From: Synechococcus sp. PCC 7335
GTDB taxonomy: Bacteria; Cyanobacteriota; Cyanobacteriia; Phormidesmidales; Phormidesmidaceae
Reading direction: 5' to 3'
NCBI RefSeq assembly: GCF_000155595.1
Contig: NZ_DS989904.1
Coordinates: forward strand, 3,502,997 to 3,566,996
Length of the DNA: 64,000 bases
The notes under the pieces are model-generated. The model made no database searches and had not been told where the DNA came from. It was given only the letters and a program-made list of their open reading frames with translations. Made by a program: the position numbers and the translations under genes. Below, one piece after another: positions 36,265-47,200 of the stretch (the stretch's first letter is position 1; every line of letters starts with the position of its first letter).

Positions 36265-37350
36265 ATGACAAGCAAAAACGAAAACCCAAGCAAACAAATT
36301 GCAATCCTAGTAGAGAATGAGTTCGAAGACGTTAACTTCAAGATTCCAAATACTGCCCTAAAGCAAGCAGGTGCGATAGTAACGGTATTGGGCGCACGGA
36401 TGAATGATGACTATAAGGGGCATCATGGCACCCTTACCGTAACCCCCGACGCCACCCCCGCAGAAGTCAACGCTGAAGACTTTGACGCTTTTATCTTGTT
36501 AGGCGGTAGCAACCGAGTAAACCCCAATGTAGTGACGTTGATTCAAAATGCAATTGCCCTCAATAAATGGATAGTCGCAATAGGCTTTGGTCCTCAAATT
36601 CTAATCGAAACTGGCCAGCTTACAGGAAAACAGGTTACAGGTTTTAGAGCAATTAGAACAGACTTAGAAAACGCGGGCGCAACCTATATTGATACGCCAA
36701 CTGCGGTCGATAGCCCCATTATCACCGCTCGCCGTCCAGGTGATTTGCCCATTTTAATGACTACCCTATTTAGGGTATTAGAGATTTCGATTACTCGGAA
36801 GAAGCTACCTCTAACAAACCACCTAGAAAGTCATGAATGGTGGGCACTAGGCGAATCTTGGGGCGGTTCAAGCCGGCTCGATATAGTCAAGGCGCTAGAT
36901 ACGGCCATCATCGGTGAGCGCTATACGCTTGAGCAAATAAAACAATATAGCTATCGGGCCAGATCACCTGAGCTAGTTTCAATTTTGACAGAGATTGTCG
37001 ATAGCAAACACAAACACATTCAACAGCTCCAAGATCGCCTACATAGCGGCTTTGGTGAGCTTGTGGCCTGGCAGGCACTAGGTGGTGAAGCATTGGCCGT
37101 ACTACAGAGCTGGCTTCAATCTAGCAATGAGACCTCCATCATCCGGCGGACGCTGGGCGATCTACAAACAGGTATGGTCGATGCTTATCGATTATGCAAC
37201 CAGCTAAGCGATCCATTATCTGCAGAGATTTTCGACCGTATTGCCTCAGACCTTTCAAACTATGAACAGCGCTTGGCAGCTTTGTACCGGAGTCATTCAC
37301 CTGTACCTACCAAGCCACCAATGCCCACAACAGTTTCAGTGATGCACTAG
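36265..37350 (+). CDS. DJ-1/PfpI-like protein without nucleophilic Cys, fused to a helical domain
   Basis: This 361-residue protein has an N-terminal class I glutamine amidotransferase-like fold (about 10-180: IAILVENEFEDVNF, then FDAFILLGGS, then TARRPGDLPI). The nucleophile elbow of the family (AICHGP) reads AIGFGP with Gly107, so the Cys and the following His are both gone and protease or glyoxalase chemistry is unlikely. The C-terminal half (about 195-345) is all-helical, with GESWGGSSRLDIVKALDTAI and SLHKHI-like heptads; it resembles a ferritin-like (DUF2383-type) four-helix bundle. This could be a scaffold or sensor. It is monocistronic and convergent with the chelatase gene. Confidence 0.85.
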   Translation: MTSKNENPSKQIAILVENEFEDVNFKIPNTALKQAGAIVTVLGARMNDDYKGHHGTLTVTPDATPAEVNAEDFDAFILLGGSNRVNPNVVTLIQNAIALNKWIVAIGFGPQILIETGQLTGKQVTGFRAIRTDLENAGATYIDTPTAVDSPIITARRPGDLPILMTTLFRVLEISITRKKLPLTNHLESHEWWALGESWGGSSRLDIVKALDTAIIGERYTLEQIKQYSYRARSPELVSILTEIVDSKHKHIQQLQDRLHSGFGELVAWQALGGEALAVLQSWLQSSNETSIIRRTLGDLQTGMVDAYRLCNQLSDPLSAEIFDRIASDLSNYEQRLAALYRSHSPVPTKPPMPTTVSVMH

Positions 37351-37397
37351 TTCGTGATGCAAGAGAGGGTCACTGGCGTTAGGTTTCTGGTGAGCGG

Positions 37398-40300
37398 CTA
37401 GACGCTGACGCCTTCTAGATCCTGATCGGCCAAGTCATACAAAGATTGAAGTTTCTCTAACTGTTCTTCGTCGGTATTCCACAATCCTCGCCCATGAGCT
37501 TCAATCATTCGCCCAACCAAATTACGAAAAGCCTCTGGGTTTGCCTGTCGTAGCTGGGCCGCCATCTCAGCGTCAAACGCATACGTCTGCGCTGCCTGGT
37601 CATAGACCCAGTCATCTTTAAATCGAGCCGTGCCACCCCAGCCAACTAGCGCTGTCATCCGCTGCGAGATTTCGTAGGCTCCACCCGCACCCTGGTCAGC
37701 CATCGCCTTCGCCCATTTTGGATTAAGAAACTTGGTGCGGTATTCCATTCGCAGTAGGTCTTCCAGCTTTCTAGGTGAGGTGTCTTTAGAGAAGCTTTCA
37801 ACAAAGCTAGCCGTTACCCGCTGATTTTGACGAGCCTCGGCGGCTTGCTTAAGAGCGCCAGTGTTCGCGTAGTATTCTTGAATATCGGTCAGGCCATATT
37901 CTACAGAGTCAATTTGTTGCACAATCCGGCCAGTACTGTTGAGTAGCATATCCAGAATTTCAGGACGAGACTGGCCCGCGTCTTGGCGGCCATAGCTGAA
38001 GGTATTGCGATCGCACCAGGTCTTGCCCAAATCGTCTCCCGACTCCCAATTCGAATCGACGACTCGATCATTTACCAATGAACCATAGTCTCCAGCAGGA
38101 TTAGAGAACAGTCTAGCCGAAGCATTCTCTACCCCTTTGTCTTGTAAAGCAAGCGCGTGTTTGCGAATAAAGTTTTGTTCAATTGGTTCATCGGCTTCAG
38201 CCGCCCGCCTGAACAAATCATCCAACAGTTCTAGGATATTCACAAAGCTATCGCGAAAAATGCCAGATAGATTAGCCAGCACGTCGATACGCGGACGATT
38301 GAGTTCGACTAGAGGCCGCAAGTCGTAGCGAACGATTCGCCCCGTGCTCTCTTTGATAGGGATTGCGCCGACAAGTTCTAGTAATATACCGAGAGATTCT
38401 CCCTTAGTCTTGATAGCATCAAGGCCCCAGAGCATCACGGCAACGGTTTCAGGGTAATGACCTGTTTCTGCTAACGCTTGAGAAAGAATTTTTTGAGCGA
38501 TCGCTCTGCCCCGTTCGTAGGCAGCAGGCGACGGCATCCGATAAGGATCGAGCGCATGAATATTACGACCGGTCGGCAGTACACCAGGACCATCTCGCAA
38601 CAGATCGCCCCCAGGCGCAGGGAGAATATATTCTCCGTTGAGCCCTCGCAACAGATTGGTCAGTTCATCGGGCGTTTGCAGCAGGCGATCGCGAATGAGC
38701 AGGGCTTCTTCTAACTGTTGGTCTACTAATTGTTTGTCTTTATGTCTATCTTTGTTATGAGATATGGGTGTTGTAGAGTCCTCCAAAGAGCGTGCGATCG
38801 CCCCCTTGAATGGCTCGGTATAGCGATCGCCAAAATAAGCCTCTAAATAACTTTCCAACTCTTCTTCTGTCGGTGTTTCTCCCAACACATGCAATCCTGA
38901 CGAAAACAGCCGATTCTCAAGTGTTTGCAAATATTGATACAGTACTCCTAGATACTCATCAAACACTGCTGGACTAAACATTTTCAGCGTGTGGGCAGAG
39001 AACTCAATTCCCAAATTACGCGCAGCCGCAAACGGACAGTCTGCCTCTAGCCCGGCATCTACAATCTGCTTACATATAGCTTCTTTGAGTACTGCATTCG
39101 CCTCCGGATTCTCTCGATACTCAGCAATTAACTCCCGCAGACTCAACAGTTCCTTATACAGCCCGGCTCGGCCATAGGGAGGCACATTGTGTGAGATCAG
39201 TACGCCATAGCCCCGCCGCTTTGCGAGTATTGACTCCGATGGATTATTAGCAGCGTAGACATAGAGATTAGGCAGATTACCCAACAAAATGTCCGACCAA
39301 GAATAGCCCGTATTGCCCAGCGGCGAACCCGGTAGCCACTCTACCGTACCGTGCATGCCAAAATGGACAACGGCGTCTGCTCGAAAGTCTTCTTTTAGCC
39401 AGCTATAAAACGCCGCGTACTGAGGATGCGGCGTGAGATCTCTTTCAAACATCAACCGCATCGGATCGCCAGCAATCCCTAGCGGCGGCTGCACCCCGAT
39501 CCAGACGTTGCCAAACTGCACGCCCCCTAACAAGAAATCATCTTTAAAGGTTTTAATTCCCGTCTCAGTAAGCGACTTCCATTGGCGCTCAATCTTTGTC
39601 TTTTGCAAATAGCCTAGCCACTCTTGAAGCCGGTCTGCAGATACCGTTGTGGGCATAGTTCTCGCACTATCTATCCCCGGCATCCACTCATCAGCTGCCT
39701 TCACCTGATTAACAATCTCTTCCCCGCTCTCCGGGAAGTCTCCTACTTCATAGCCCTCGTCTCTTAACGCCTTCAACAAGTTGATAAGTGATGCTGGGAC
39801 ATTCAACAGAGCAGCTGTGCCGGTTGCGCCATATCCAGGGGGAAATCCGTAGAGAATCACCGCTAGCTTTCGCTCGGCTGGCGGCTTTCGCCTCAGCGCG
39901 ATCCATTGATCCAGACGACCGATTAAGCGGTTTACCCGTTCGGGCACTAGATAAATGCGATCGCCCACCAACCCGCCTAATGGCACAGGATCAATCGCAC
40001 CATCAAGTTCTGGCAAAGCGTATAGCACTACACTTTGTAGCCCACCAATGCCTTTGCGAGTCCAAGAATGAACATCTTGAATGAGCAAGGGGGCTGATAC
40101 GATATAGGGAACATTTTTAGCCGCTAATATTCGCTTAGCCACGGCGACCTGCCGCCCCGCTTCCATAGAGCCAGCAGGCCCACCTACTAAAGGAAACCCA
40201 ATTGTCGAGACAATCGCATCAACTTTCACAGCTTCTGAAGCCAGCGAAAGACAGGCTTTGTCTCCTAGCGCTCGCTGCGCCTGTTCGTAATCTGTTGTCA

Positions 40301-41150
40301 TCCAATCACGAACAGCAACGTGCCCTTCTACCCCATTAATAAAAATCGGCACCGGCGTTAGATTCGCCTGCTCAAAACAGCGAATGAGCTGAGGAATATA
40401 CGGCTGGTGAGTAATCACATGCTTGCGATAAAGCAAGATAGCAACGCTAGGACGTTTAACGCTTTCGTGCGCTTCCTCATACCACTGCATATAAGCTTGA
40501 GGAGAGTCAAAATAGCCCTCATACTCTGGATGCAAAAGGCCCATATTAGGCGTTTCAATTACCGTAGGAATCTCGCCTACAGGCAGGCCCAGATACTTAC
40601 TAGCTAGAAGGTTGAACAGGGCAGTAACGTTTTCAGAGCCACCCGCATTCCAATACCCATAGATGATCAGCCAGTTGCGCAGATCTTGAACCTTGCGCGC
40701 CGGAACATATTTCAGCAGTTTGGGTCCGACTTTGAGAAAGCTCAGGTAGCCTGCTAGCCGATCTTCTTCATTACCGCTGCCAAACTTGTTGAGAATAAAT
40801 TGAACAGGCTTAGGCATACCAGCCTTCTTCTGGCCTTTTTTTGGCCCTATCGCAAACTTTCCTAGCTGGGTAAGCGCCATCAGTTCGAGGGCAGATTCAA
40901 AAATCAGGCGAGTGGGAATCTGCTTGACACGCTCACGTAGCCAGATCACCTGGTCGTAGTCGAAAATCAAGCTGGCAAAAAAGATATCCGCCTCAGCCAG
41001 CGCTTCGGCGATCGCCTGGGGTTGCGTGGTGAGATCGCGATCGCAAAACACCTGAATATCTAGATCAGGTCGGCGCGCTTTAGCCGCAGCCTGTTCATAC
41101 AAGTTCGTATTGAAGGCTTCGAACCCAGCGATTAAAACAATACGTGCCAC
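37398..41150 (-). CDS. chlH: ChlH-like magnesium chelatase subunit H (CobN/BchH family)
   Basis: This is the large porphyrin-binding subunit that inserts Mg2+ (or a related metal) into protoporphyrin with ChlI and ChlD partners, which are not in this window. The protein is about 1250 residues. The N-terminal DUF3479-like part (IVLIAGFEAFNTNLYEQAAA) leads into the CobN/Mg-chelatase core (ENVTALFNLLASKYLGLPV, ADAVVHFGMHGTVEWLPGSP, ANNPSESILAKRRGYGVLIS). I start at GTG 41150, just before the conserved block; an upstream GTG (41183) is an alternative. It is shorter and differs at the N-terminus from standard cyanobacterial ChlH of about 1330 residues, so it may be a second copy. Confidence 0.85.
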   Translation of the reverse strand: MARIVLIAGFEAFNTNLYEQAAAKARRPDLDIQVFCDRDLTTQPQAIAEALAEADIFFASLIFDYDQVIWLRERVKQIPTRLIFESALELMALTQLGKFAIGPKKGQKKAGMPKPVQFILNKFGSGNEEDRLAGYLSFLKVGPKLLKYVPARKVQDLRNWLIIYGYWNAGGSENVTALFNLLASKYLGLPVGEIPTVIETPNMGLLHPEYEGYFDSPQAYMQWYEEAHESVKRPSVAILLYRKHVITHQPYIPQLIRCFEQANLTPVPIFINGVEGHVAVRDWMTTDYEQAQRALGDKACLSLASEAVKVDAIVSTIGFPLVGGPAGSMEAGRQVAVAKRILAAKNVPYIVSAPLLIQDVHSWTRKGIGGLQSVVLYALPELDGAIDPVPLGGLVGDRIYLVPERVNRLIGRLDQWIALRRKPPAERKLAVILYGFPPGYGATGTAALLNVPASLINLLKALRDEGYEVGDFPESGEEIVNQVKAADEWMPGIDSARTMPTTVSADRLQEWLGYLQKTKIERQWKSLTETGIKTFKDDFLLGGVQFGNVWIGVQPPLGIAGDPMRLMFERDLTPHPQYAAFYSWLKEDFRADAVVHFGMHGTVEWLPGSPLGNTGYSWSDILLGNLPNLYVYAANNPSESILAKRRGYGVLISHNVPPYGRAGLYKELLSLRELIAEYRENPEANAVLKEAICKQIVDAGLEADCPFAAARNLGIEFSAHTLKMFSPAVFDEYLGVLYQYLQTLENRLFSSGLHVLGETPTEEELESYLEAYFGDRYTEPFKGAIARSLEDSTTPISHNKDRHKDKQLVDQQLEEALLIRDRLLQTPDELTNLLRGLNGEYILPAPGGDLLRDGPGVLPTGRNIHALDPYRMPSPAAYERGRAIAQKILSQALAETGHYPETVAVMLWGLDAIKTKGESLGILLELVGAIPIKESTGRIVRYDLRPLVELNRPRIDVLANLSGIFRDSFVNILELLDDLFRRAAEADEPIEQNFIRKHALALQDKGVENASARLFSNPAGDYGSLVNDRVVDSNWESGDDLGKTWCDRNTFSYGRQDAGQSRPEILDMLLNSTGRIVQQIDSVEYGLTDIQEYYANTGALKQAAEARQNQRVTASFVESFSKDTSPRKLEDLLRMEYRTKFLNPKWAKAMADQGAGGAYEISQRMTALVGWGGTARFKDDWVYDQAAQTYAFDAEMAAQLRQANPEAFRNLVGRMIEAHGRGLWNTDEEQLEKLQSLYDLADQDLEGVSV

Positions 41151-41283
41151 GATGGATAGCGTCCAAATTCGATAGACCAACACTTACTAGTCTATGCAAA
41201 GTAATCGATTAGCAACCGCCGGTGTTTGGAAAGCTCCTTATTTTTTAGTGATTTCTAGCGCTGCCAAAGTAAAACAAAGCCAT

Positions 41284-44200
41284 CTATCGCAGAGCGTTGA
41301 AAGGTTCTACAGCGAATGAAACTACGATGTCGTTAAAGTCAGCATCGCCCAGCCCTGGCAGATCTTCAAAGCCAATTGCATTGTCGCCTAGAAGAGTCAC
41401 GTGATCTCTGCCGTTGTTAGCGCCCAAGAACGAGAAGTAGGTTTGAGGGTTTGCAAAGTTAGGATCTTCTACGGTGATGTAGGTACCGAACAGATCGCTG
41501 CTAATCACCGCATCAACGGTTGCAAACCCATTGTCATTAGTCGAAAGTGCAAGCCCTTCAACGGCTCTACCCAACGCCGCTGCCGCGTATCCATCGTCGC
41601 TAACCTGGAAAGTCTCACCCTCAAAGGTAACTTGTCCGGTCAGATCGTCAATCACATAAAGACCGACAGTGCTGTCGAAACCGGCCTCGCGGAAGAATGA
41701 GAACCTGACGTTAGAATTTCCGCTTTGACTTGTAAAGTCAAGCGCTGCGGCGCCGTCATTATCCTCGCTGTCAACCACCAGATTCGGTACGCCTACACCA
41801 TTATCTATCTCTAACGATAGTGTCGTATCACCAAAGGCCAAAGCAGCATTGCCATCGCCATCGATAGACACCGTTCCAGTAGTCGTGCTCTCACTAGCAA
41901 CCATCTCAAACCGAAGGCGATCGCCCTCGCTAGCGTGCACGCTAAAGCTAGGTTCAAAGCTGCCTTTAAGTAGCCCAGCTTCTAATATCGAGAATGCGCC
42001 TATTTGCTCATCGCTATTGTCACCAACTCGAAAGACCCTAACCTCACTAGCGTTCTCGACTTGGATATTGTCTAGACTAAGCCGGATTGCACTAGCACCA
42101 TCAAGAGCTGTCAGCTCAACCGTGCGGCCACCGTTGCCGGGCGTGAAGCTAGTTCCGCTACCATCGACCTCGTCAATCACAGTATCTGCTCTAAAGGCGA
42201 GATTTTGCAGCCGAGTATCCTTTGCGCGTGAGGTATCAGCAGCAGCAAAGGCGCTTTCTTCCGTAGCAAAGTTGTTCAAGAGATACTCAGCTAGGGCATC
42301 TTGTTCAGTGCCATCTGGGGCAAAAGTCGCACCGCCAGTACGCTCAGCTTCGACAGGCAGCGAGATATCAACAACATCAGCCCTCTCGCCCATAGGAAAC
42401 GGATAGCCATCGCCTCCGCCTGCTAGGAAACCTAGCGTCACCAAGCGAAAGCTGCGGCTAGGATCGCCCATTAGCTCGCTATCTTGAACAATCACATCGG
42501 CGTCATTGCCCGCTTCATCTAAGACCACTAAAGATTGAACGCGATCGCCTGGACTCTGAGTCAGATCAAAGCTGAACTCAATCCCCGCCACTTGGGGAAA
42601 GCGTCCTTGAGTATTGCCATCATCTGGGCTGCTAGCACCGACGCCAAATTCAATGATCTCAAGCAGCTCTTCAGCAGTGACCGTTAGTAGTGTGAGTCCG
42701 TTATTAAAACTCAGCGCATTAGAGATATCCGTTTCAGAGATTCCGCCCTCGGGCTTGTTCGCTTCGGGCACTGGTTCATTGGGTAACCTTTCGGCTTCAC
42801 CTGTTCCCCCAGCCGGAACCACTACTCTGCCAATATCATCACGGATACCGCCGCCGTTCTTAATGGAAATGACCACGTCAGGATCGGTTCCTTTAGCGAT
42901 CGCCAAATTAGCATCCGCCGTCAAATTACCAAGGTTTGTTTCTTGAATTCGAACGCTGCCACGCAGACCGTTCAGATACACATCGCTCACGCCAAAGACA
43001 TTACTCTCTTTGGCAATAATGACTTCGCGCAGCTCATCCACAATTGTCTGAATCTCAGGATCAACCAGGTCTTCAGCATCTAAACGTGCCACGCCGTCAC
43101 TATCTGTAGCATAAGCGCCACTGACATCTGGGTCGTAGCTATCAGTTAGCAAAACGCCCTCTTCGTTGAAGTCGAGTACCAAACGGCCAATGTACCTGTA
43201 GTTACCGTCCGTATTAACAACCGCGACTGGATTGCCTTCAGCGTCAGTTTCAAAGATGGGATAGGGGCCTTGGTCGGTATCTCCAGGGCGTAAAATGTCA
43301 TTCTCATCTACCAGTCTGGTGTTAGAGCCACCCGCTACGATGATGTCGACATTCTGCAATCGAGTAGCTAGCTCACGTTCAATAGAAATCTGCTGCATGT
43401 GTGATAGCAAAACGACCTTGTTAATATCAGGGTTAGCAGCAAGCAGTTCGTCTACGTCTGTCTGAATTTCAACCGCCAGCGCGTCTAGTTGAGCACTAGT
43501 CGGTGCTGGATCGAAGTCGTCTGGCAAAACAGTGACATCATCAGGGTTAGAGATAGCTTGAAGGGTTGGCGTCGTCGCACCGACAACGCCAATCTTTTCA
43601 CCGTTGACATCAATCACCGTTGTCGCGGCAATACTGTTTGATTTGGGCGCTTGGTCGTCTTCGACTACCAGATCAGCTAAATTTTCGTCAGTACTAAAGT
43701 CTAAGTTACTGCTCAGATAGGGGAAGTTAGCACCGGCGAAGTCTAGACCATCGCTGTTGGGGCTTTCAAAGTTGATATCAATTTGTCCACGCAGCTCGCC
43801 AGCGGGATTATCAGCGGTGCTTAGGTTGACATAGGTACCATCTGCGAGAAATCTGGCAGTCTCGGCGTCAGTGAGATCAAACGTGCCTGCAAACTCGCCA
43901 GCAGAGGTGTCCTCGTCATCCAACTCTACGGTCAAATTCCTGAGAATAGGACCGTTGAAGCCATTATTGCCAGTACGAAGTTGAATCGCGCTCGGGGGAT
44001 TACCTTCGCTATCAGCGTCACCCATAGGAGCCAACTCACTAGTCAGGCCCCTAAATTCACCTGAGATAGTTAAGCGATTACCTTTGAGGCTAGCGCTGAA
44101 TTCACCCATCGCAACCGTATCAGGAACTGGGGTATCCCCAACTTGTTGAGTTTCTTTTAGCGCCAGTCCTGTGGCTAGAATTTCACCTGCGACCAAGTCT

Positions 44201-47200
44201 CGAACAACCCCCGTACCGGCATCAAATTCGTGATTGCCAAAGGCGATCGCCTGAATACCTAGCTCGTTCTGAATCAAGATATCAGCCCGGCCAACCCCAC
44301 CAAAAGACTCTTCAGAAGAAGAGAAGAATAAACCAGGAATAAACGCATCGCCCGAAGAGAGCACCAGCGTGTTGTCAAAGCGCTCATCGGCTTTCAGCGC
44401 ATTTAGCACCGCAGATGCATTAGGCGCATCGTCCAGAGCTGGAATGCCAGCTTCTTGATCCGCTAAATGCAACAGTTCTAAAGTAAAATCAGCATCCTCC
44501 GGGCCACTCGGTGTAATTTCATGAATGCTCACCGTCGCCGACACCTCATTCGCAACTGCGAGCAATGCCTGATCTGAAGGACTATCTTCCGCTAAGATGA
44601 AAGCCAATCCTTCAGGAGCAATATCGGCATCATCACGAATGTATTGTTCAAACTTCGGCGTGCTCGGATCAGATAGATCAAAGACTAAGATCCCGCCGCC
44701 AGCTCGCTCTAGTCCTACAAACGCATAAGGAGTGCCATCAATTACGCCGGTAGTAATCGCTTCTGGCTCGGCGCCTTTATTATCTGAGCGAGTATCAAAC
44801 TCTGTAGGTGAACCGTCATTCGCATTGAACAGCTCTGGCGCTAACTCAGCAGTAATCTGAGCAATCTGGTCGCCACTGTCGAATACCAGATTGCCATTGC
44901 TATCTAGAACAGAAAAAGAGCGACCGCCGTAGGTCACCAGTCGATCGATATCACCATCGCCGTCAGTATCACCATCGATCGAAGAGATAGTCAGCCGGCC
45001 CAATTCATCGTCCGCCAGCAGAGCCTGGTCAATCGACTCGTCTAGGGTCAGTCCATTTCGATCGAAAGAGACCACATCGCTAATATCTTTTAGACGAATA
45101 GCCTCCCCTCGACCGGCTTCATCGGCATCCCCTCGATCATCACCTTCGTTTGCAATCACGTAGAAGGTTTCACCATTGGCTTCAAATGAAGCGATAGAAT
45201 CAGGCATGTAGAGACCAAAGACAGGTTCAGTATCGATGTTGATTGCACCATCGTCAGACTCGTCTTCGTTGTCGGTATTGCCATCGCGATCGCTCGCATC
45301 TAATCCATTGCTAAGCGCAAAATCGATAATTCCAAGCTGAACATTCTCTGCGCCTTCTACTAGACCAAAATCATTGTCGTTGAGTATAGCGATACGACCA
45401 TCGGGCAATAGCGCAATTCCTTCCGGTTTATCAGAAGGCAGATAGCCTAATGAAGCCAAGTTAGTCACCTTCCGTTTGGTAACTGGCTGAACGCCTAGTG
45501 CTGCTAGCTGATCAGGCGATAGCGCCTCTGGCGTATCGCCCTCGATTCTACGCTGGCTAAGGATATTAGTAGCGCCTTTTAGATCAACCTCGAAGATAAA
45601 CTTTTGAGCATTGTTCTCCAAAGAAGAATCGCGCTCGATCACAAAGAACTTACCGTCTCCTGCATACACCGCATCGCCAATCTTATCGACGGTGTTACCG
45701 ACTTCAGGATCTTCTAGCAAGTAAAGGTATTCAGCAACAGGTGTACCCGTATCAGGATCAATACCCAATATTCTAATCACGCTAGAATCATCGTCTGTTT
45801 CCCGGTCAGGATTGCTTAACGGCGTTTGGATAAAGGCGTAAAAGATATTGTTGTCAGTATCAAACGCGGCTCCCTCAAAGCCCCGATTTGCTCTTCTTGT
45901 TCGATAGTCGGTTGGCAGCGTCTCCTTACCAAAAAACCTTCTCTCAAAATTCGCGTCCAGGTTAGCTTCATTCGCCTGATTACGTGTTCCTTCAGGTACA
46001 TAGCGCCGAATTATCTCACCACTATTCTCGTTGAATCTATAGATACTAGGACGGTACTCGTCGACCATCCACAAGCTACCGTTCGGTGCTCTAAGCACAC
46101 TTTCAAGATCAGCACCTATACGGTCATAGTCAGCGCCAAAGTCAGCCGCATCCATTTCAGCTAGCGCCTCTAAATCTACCGGGTTACCTGAAGCATCCAC
46201 AGCTCGCCGGTCGATGTTAGGAATATTTGGCAGGCCCGTAATCGGCGTGCCATCATCTCGCTTTAGCATTAGCTCACCGGTAATAGTAATATTGCCGGTT
46301 GACTCGTTTAGCTCGAAAGCAACGACCCTTGCCTGGTAGTCCGGTAGTAAGAAAGGACGATCATCACCATCGGCGTCTCCGTTAGGGCCACGGTCGGGGA
46401 CAGCCAAAAACTTTAGATTGCCGGTCTCTTCGTTGACCCCATCAAAGAACAAACCAGAAAACCCACCCAGCTCAATATTGTCTCCTTCTGAAGTCAACAA
46501 ATCGCCGCTGCCATTGTTGATGTTTCCTCTACGGTCAAAATCGTAGGTCGTCAAATTGGGCAACCCCTGACTAAAATCTTTTAGTCCCAAAGGCTGAATG
46601 CCATCAACAGTTGCTGTTTCAATATCGACAATGGCGATCGCATTGTTTTCTTGCAAAGTCACAAACGCCTTCGTACCATCATGTGAGACCGCAATGTATT
46701 CGGGCTCTAGATCGCTGGCGACGTTGTCTTCAATATCAGGAAAAAGCCTAACCCCGTCTGCTCTCAGGTCAGCGGCCCGTCCGTTAAACCGGGTAAAATC
46801 AGCCGTAGACACCGCAGTCTGTGGATCGAGCGCGGCAAACCCACCAGAGACATCGATAATGCTGATAGAGCCCTCCGGGTCGATAAAGGTAGTATTACCC
46901 TCCGAATCAACTACCTCACTAGGCTCTCCTTCATTAGCCACTAGTATCTTAGAGCCATCAGGTGTAAAGGTCACCATATCAGGTAGTGCGCCTACTTCAA
47001 ACACTCTCACCCCGTCCGCGATGTTCTCAGCAGTTAGGCTACCATCAGTAGCGAATATCACTTCAATCTCAGCGAGATCTACAACAACAACTAGTCCGTT
47101 ATCAGTGACTGGCTCAGACTCTAGGACAACGGCTATCAGGCCGCTGCTCTCGCTGAAGGCAATACTGTTGGCCCCTGCAATAGTTCCAGGGGTAAAATCA

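Noticed and set aside
37398..41150. Calling the chelatase gene cobN
   Set aside because: The N-terminus resembles the magnesium chelatase H DUF3479 region and not the cobalt chelatase N-terminus I know from cyanobacteria.
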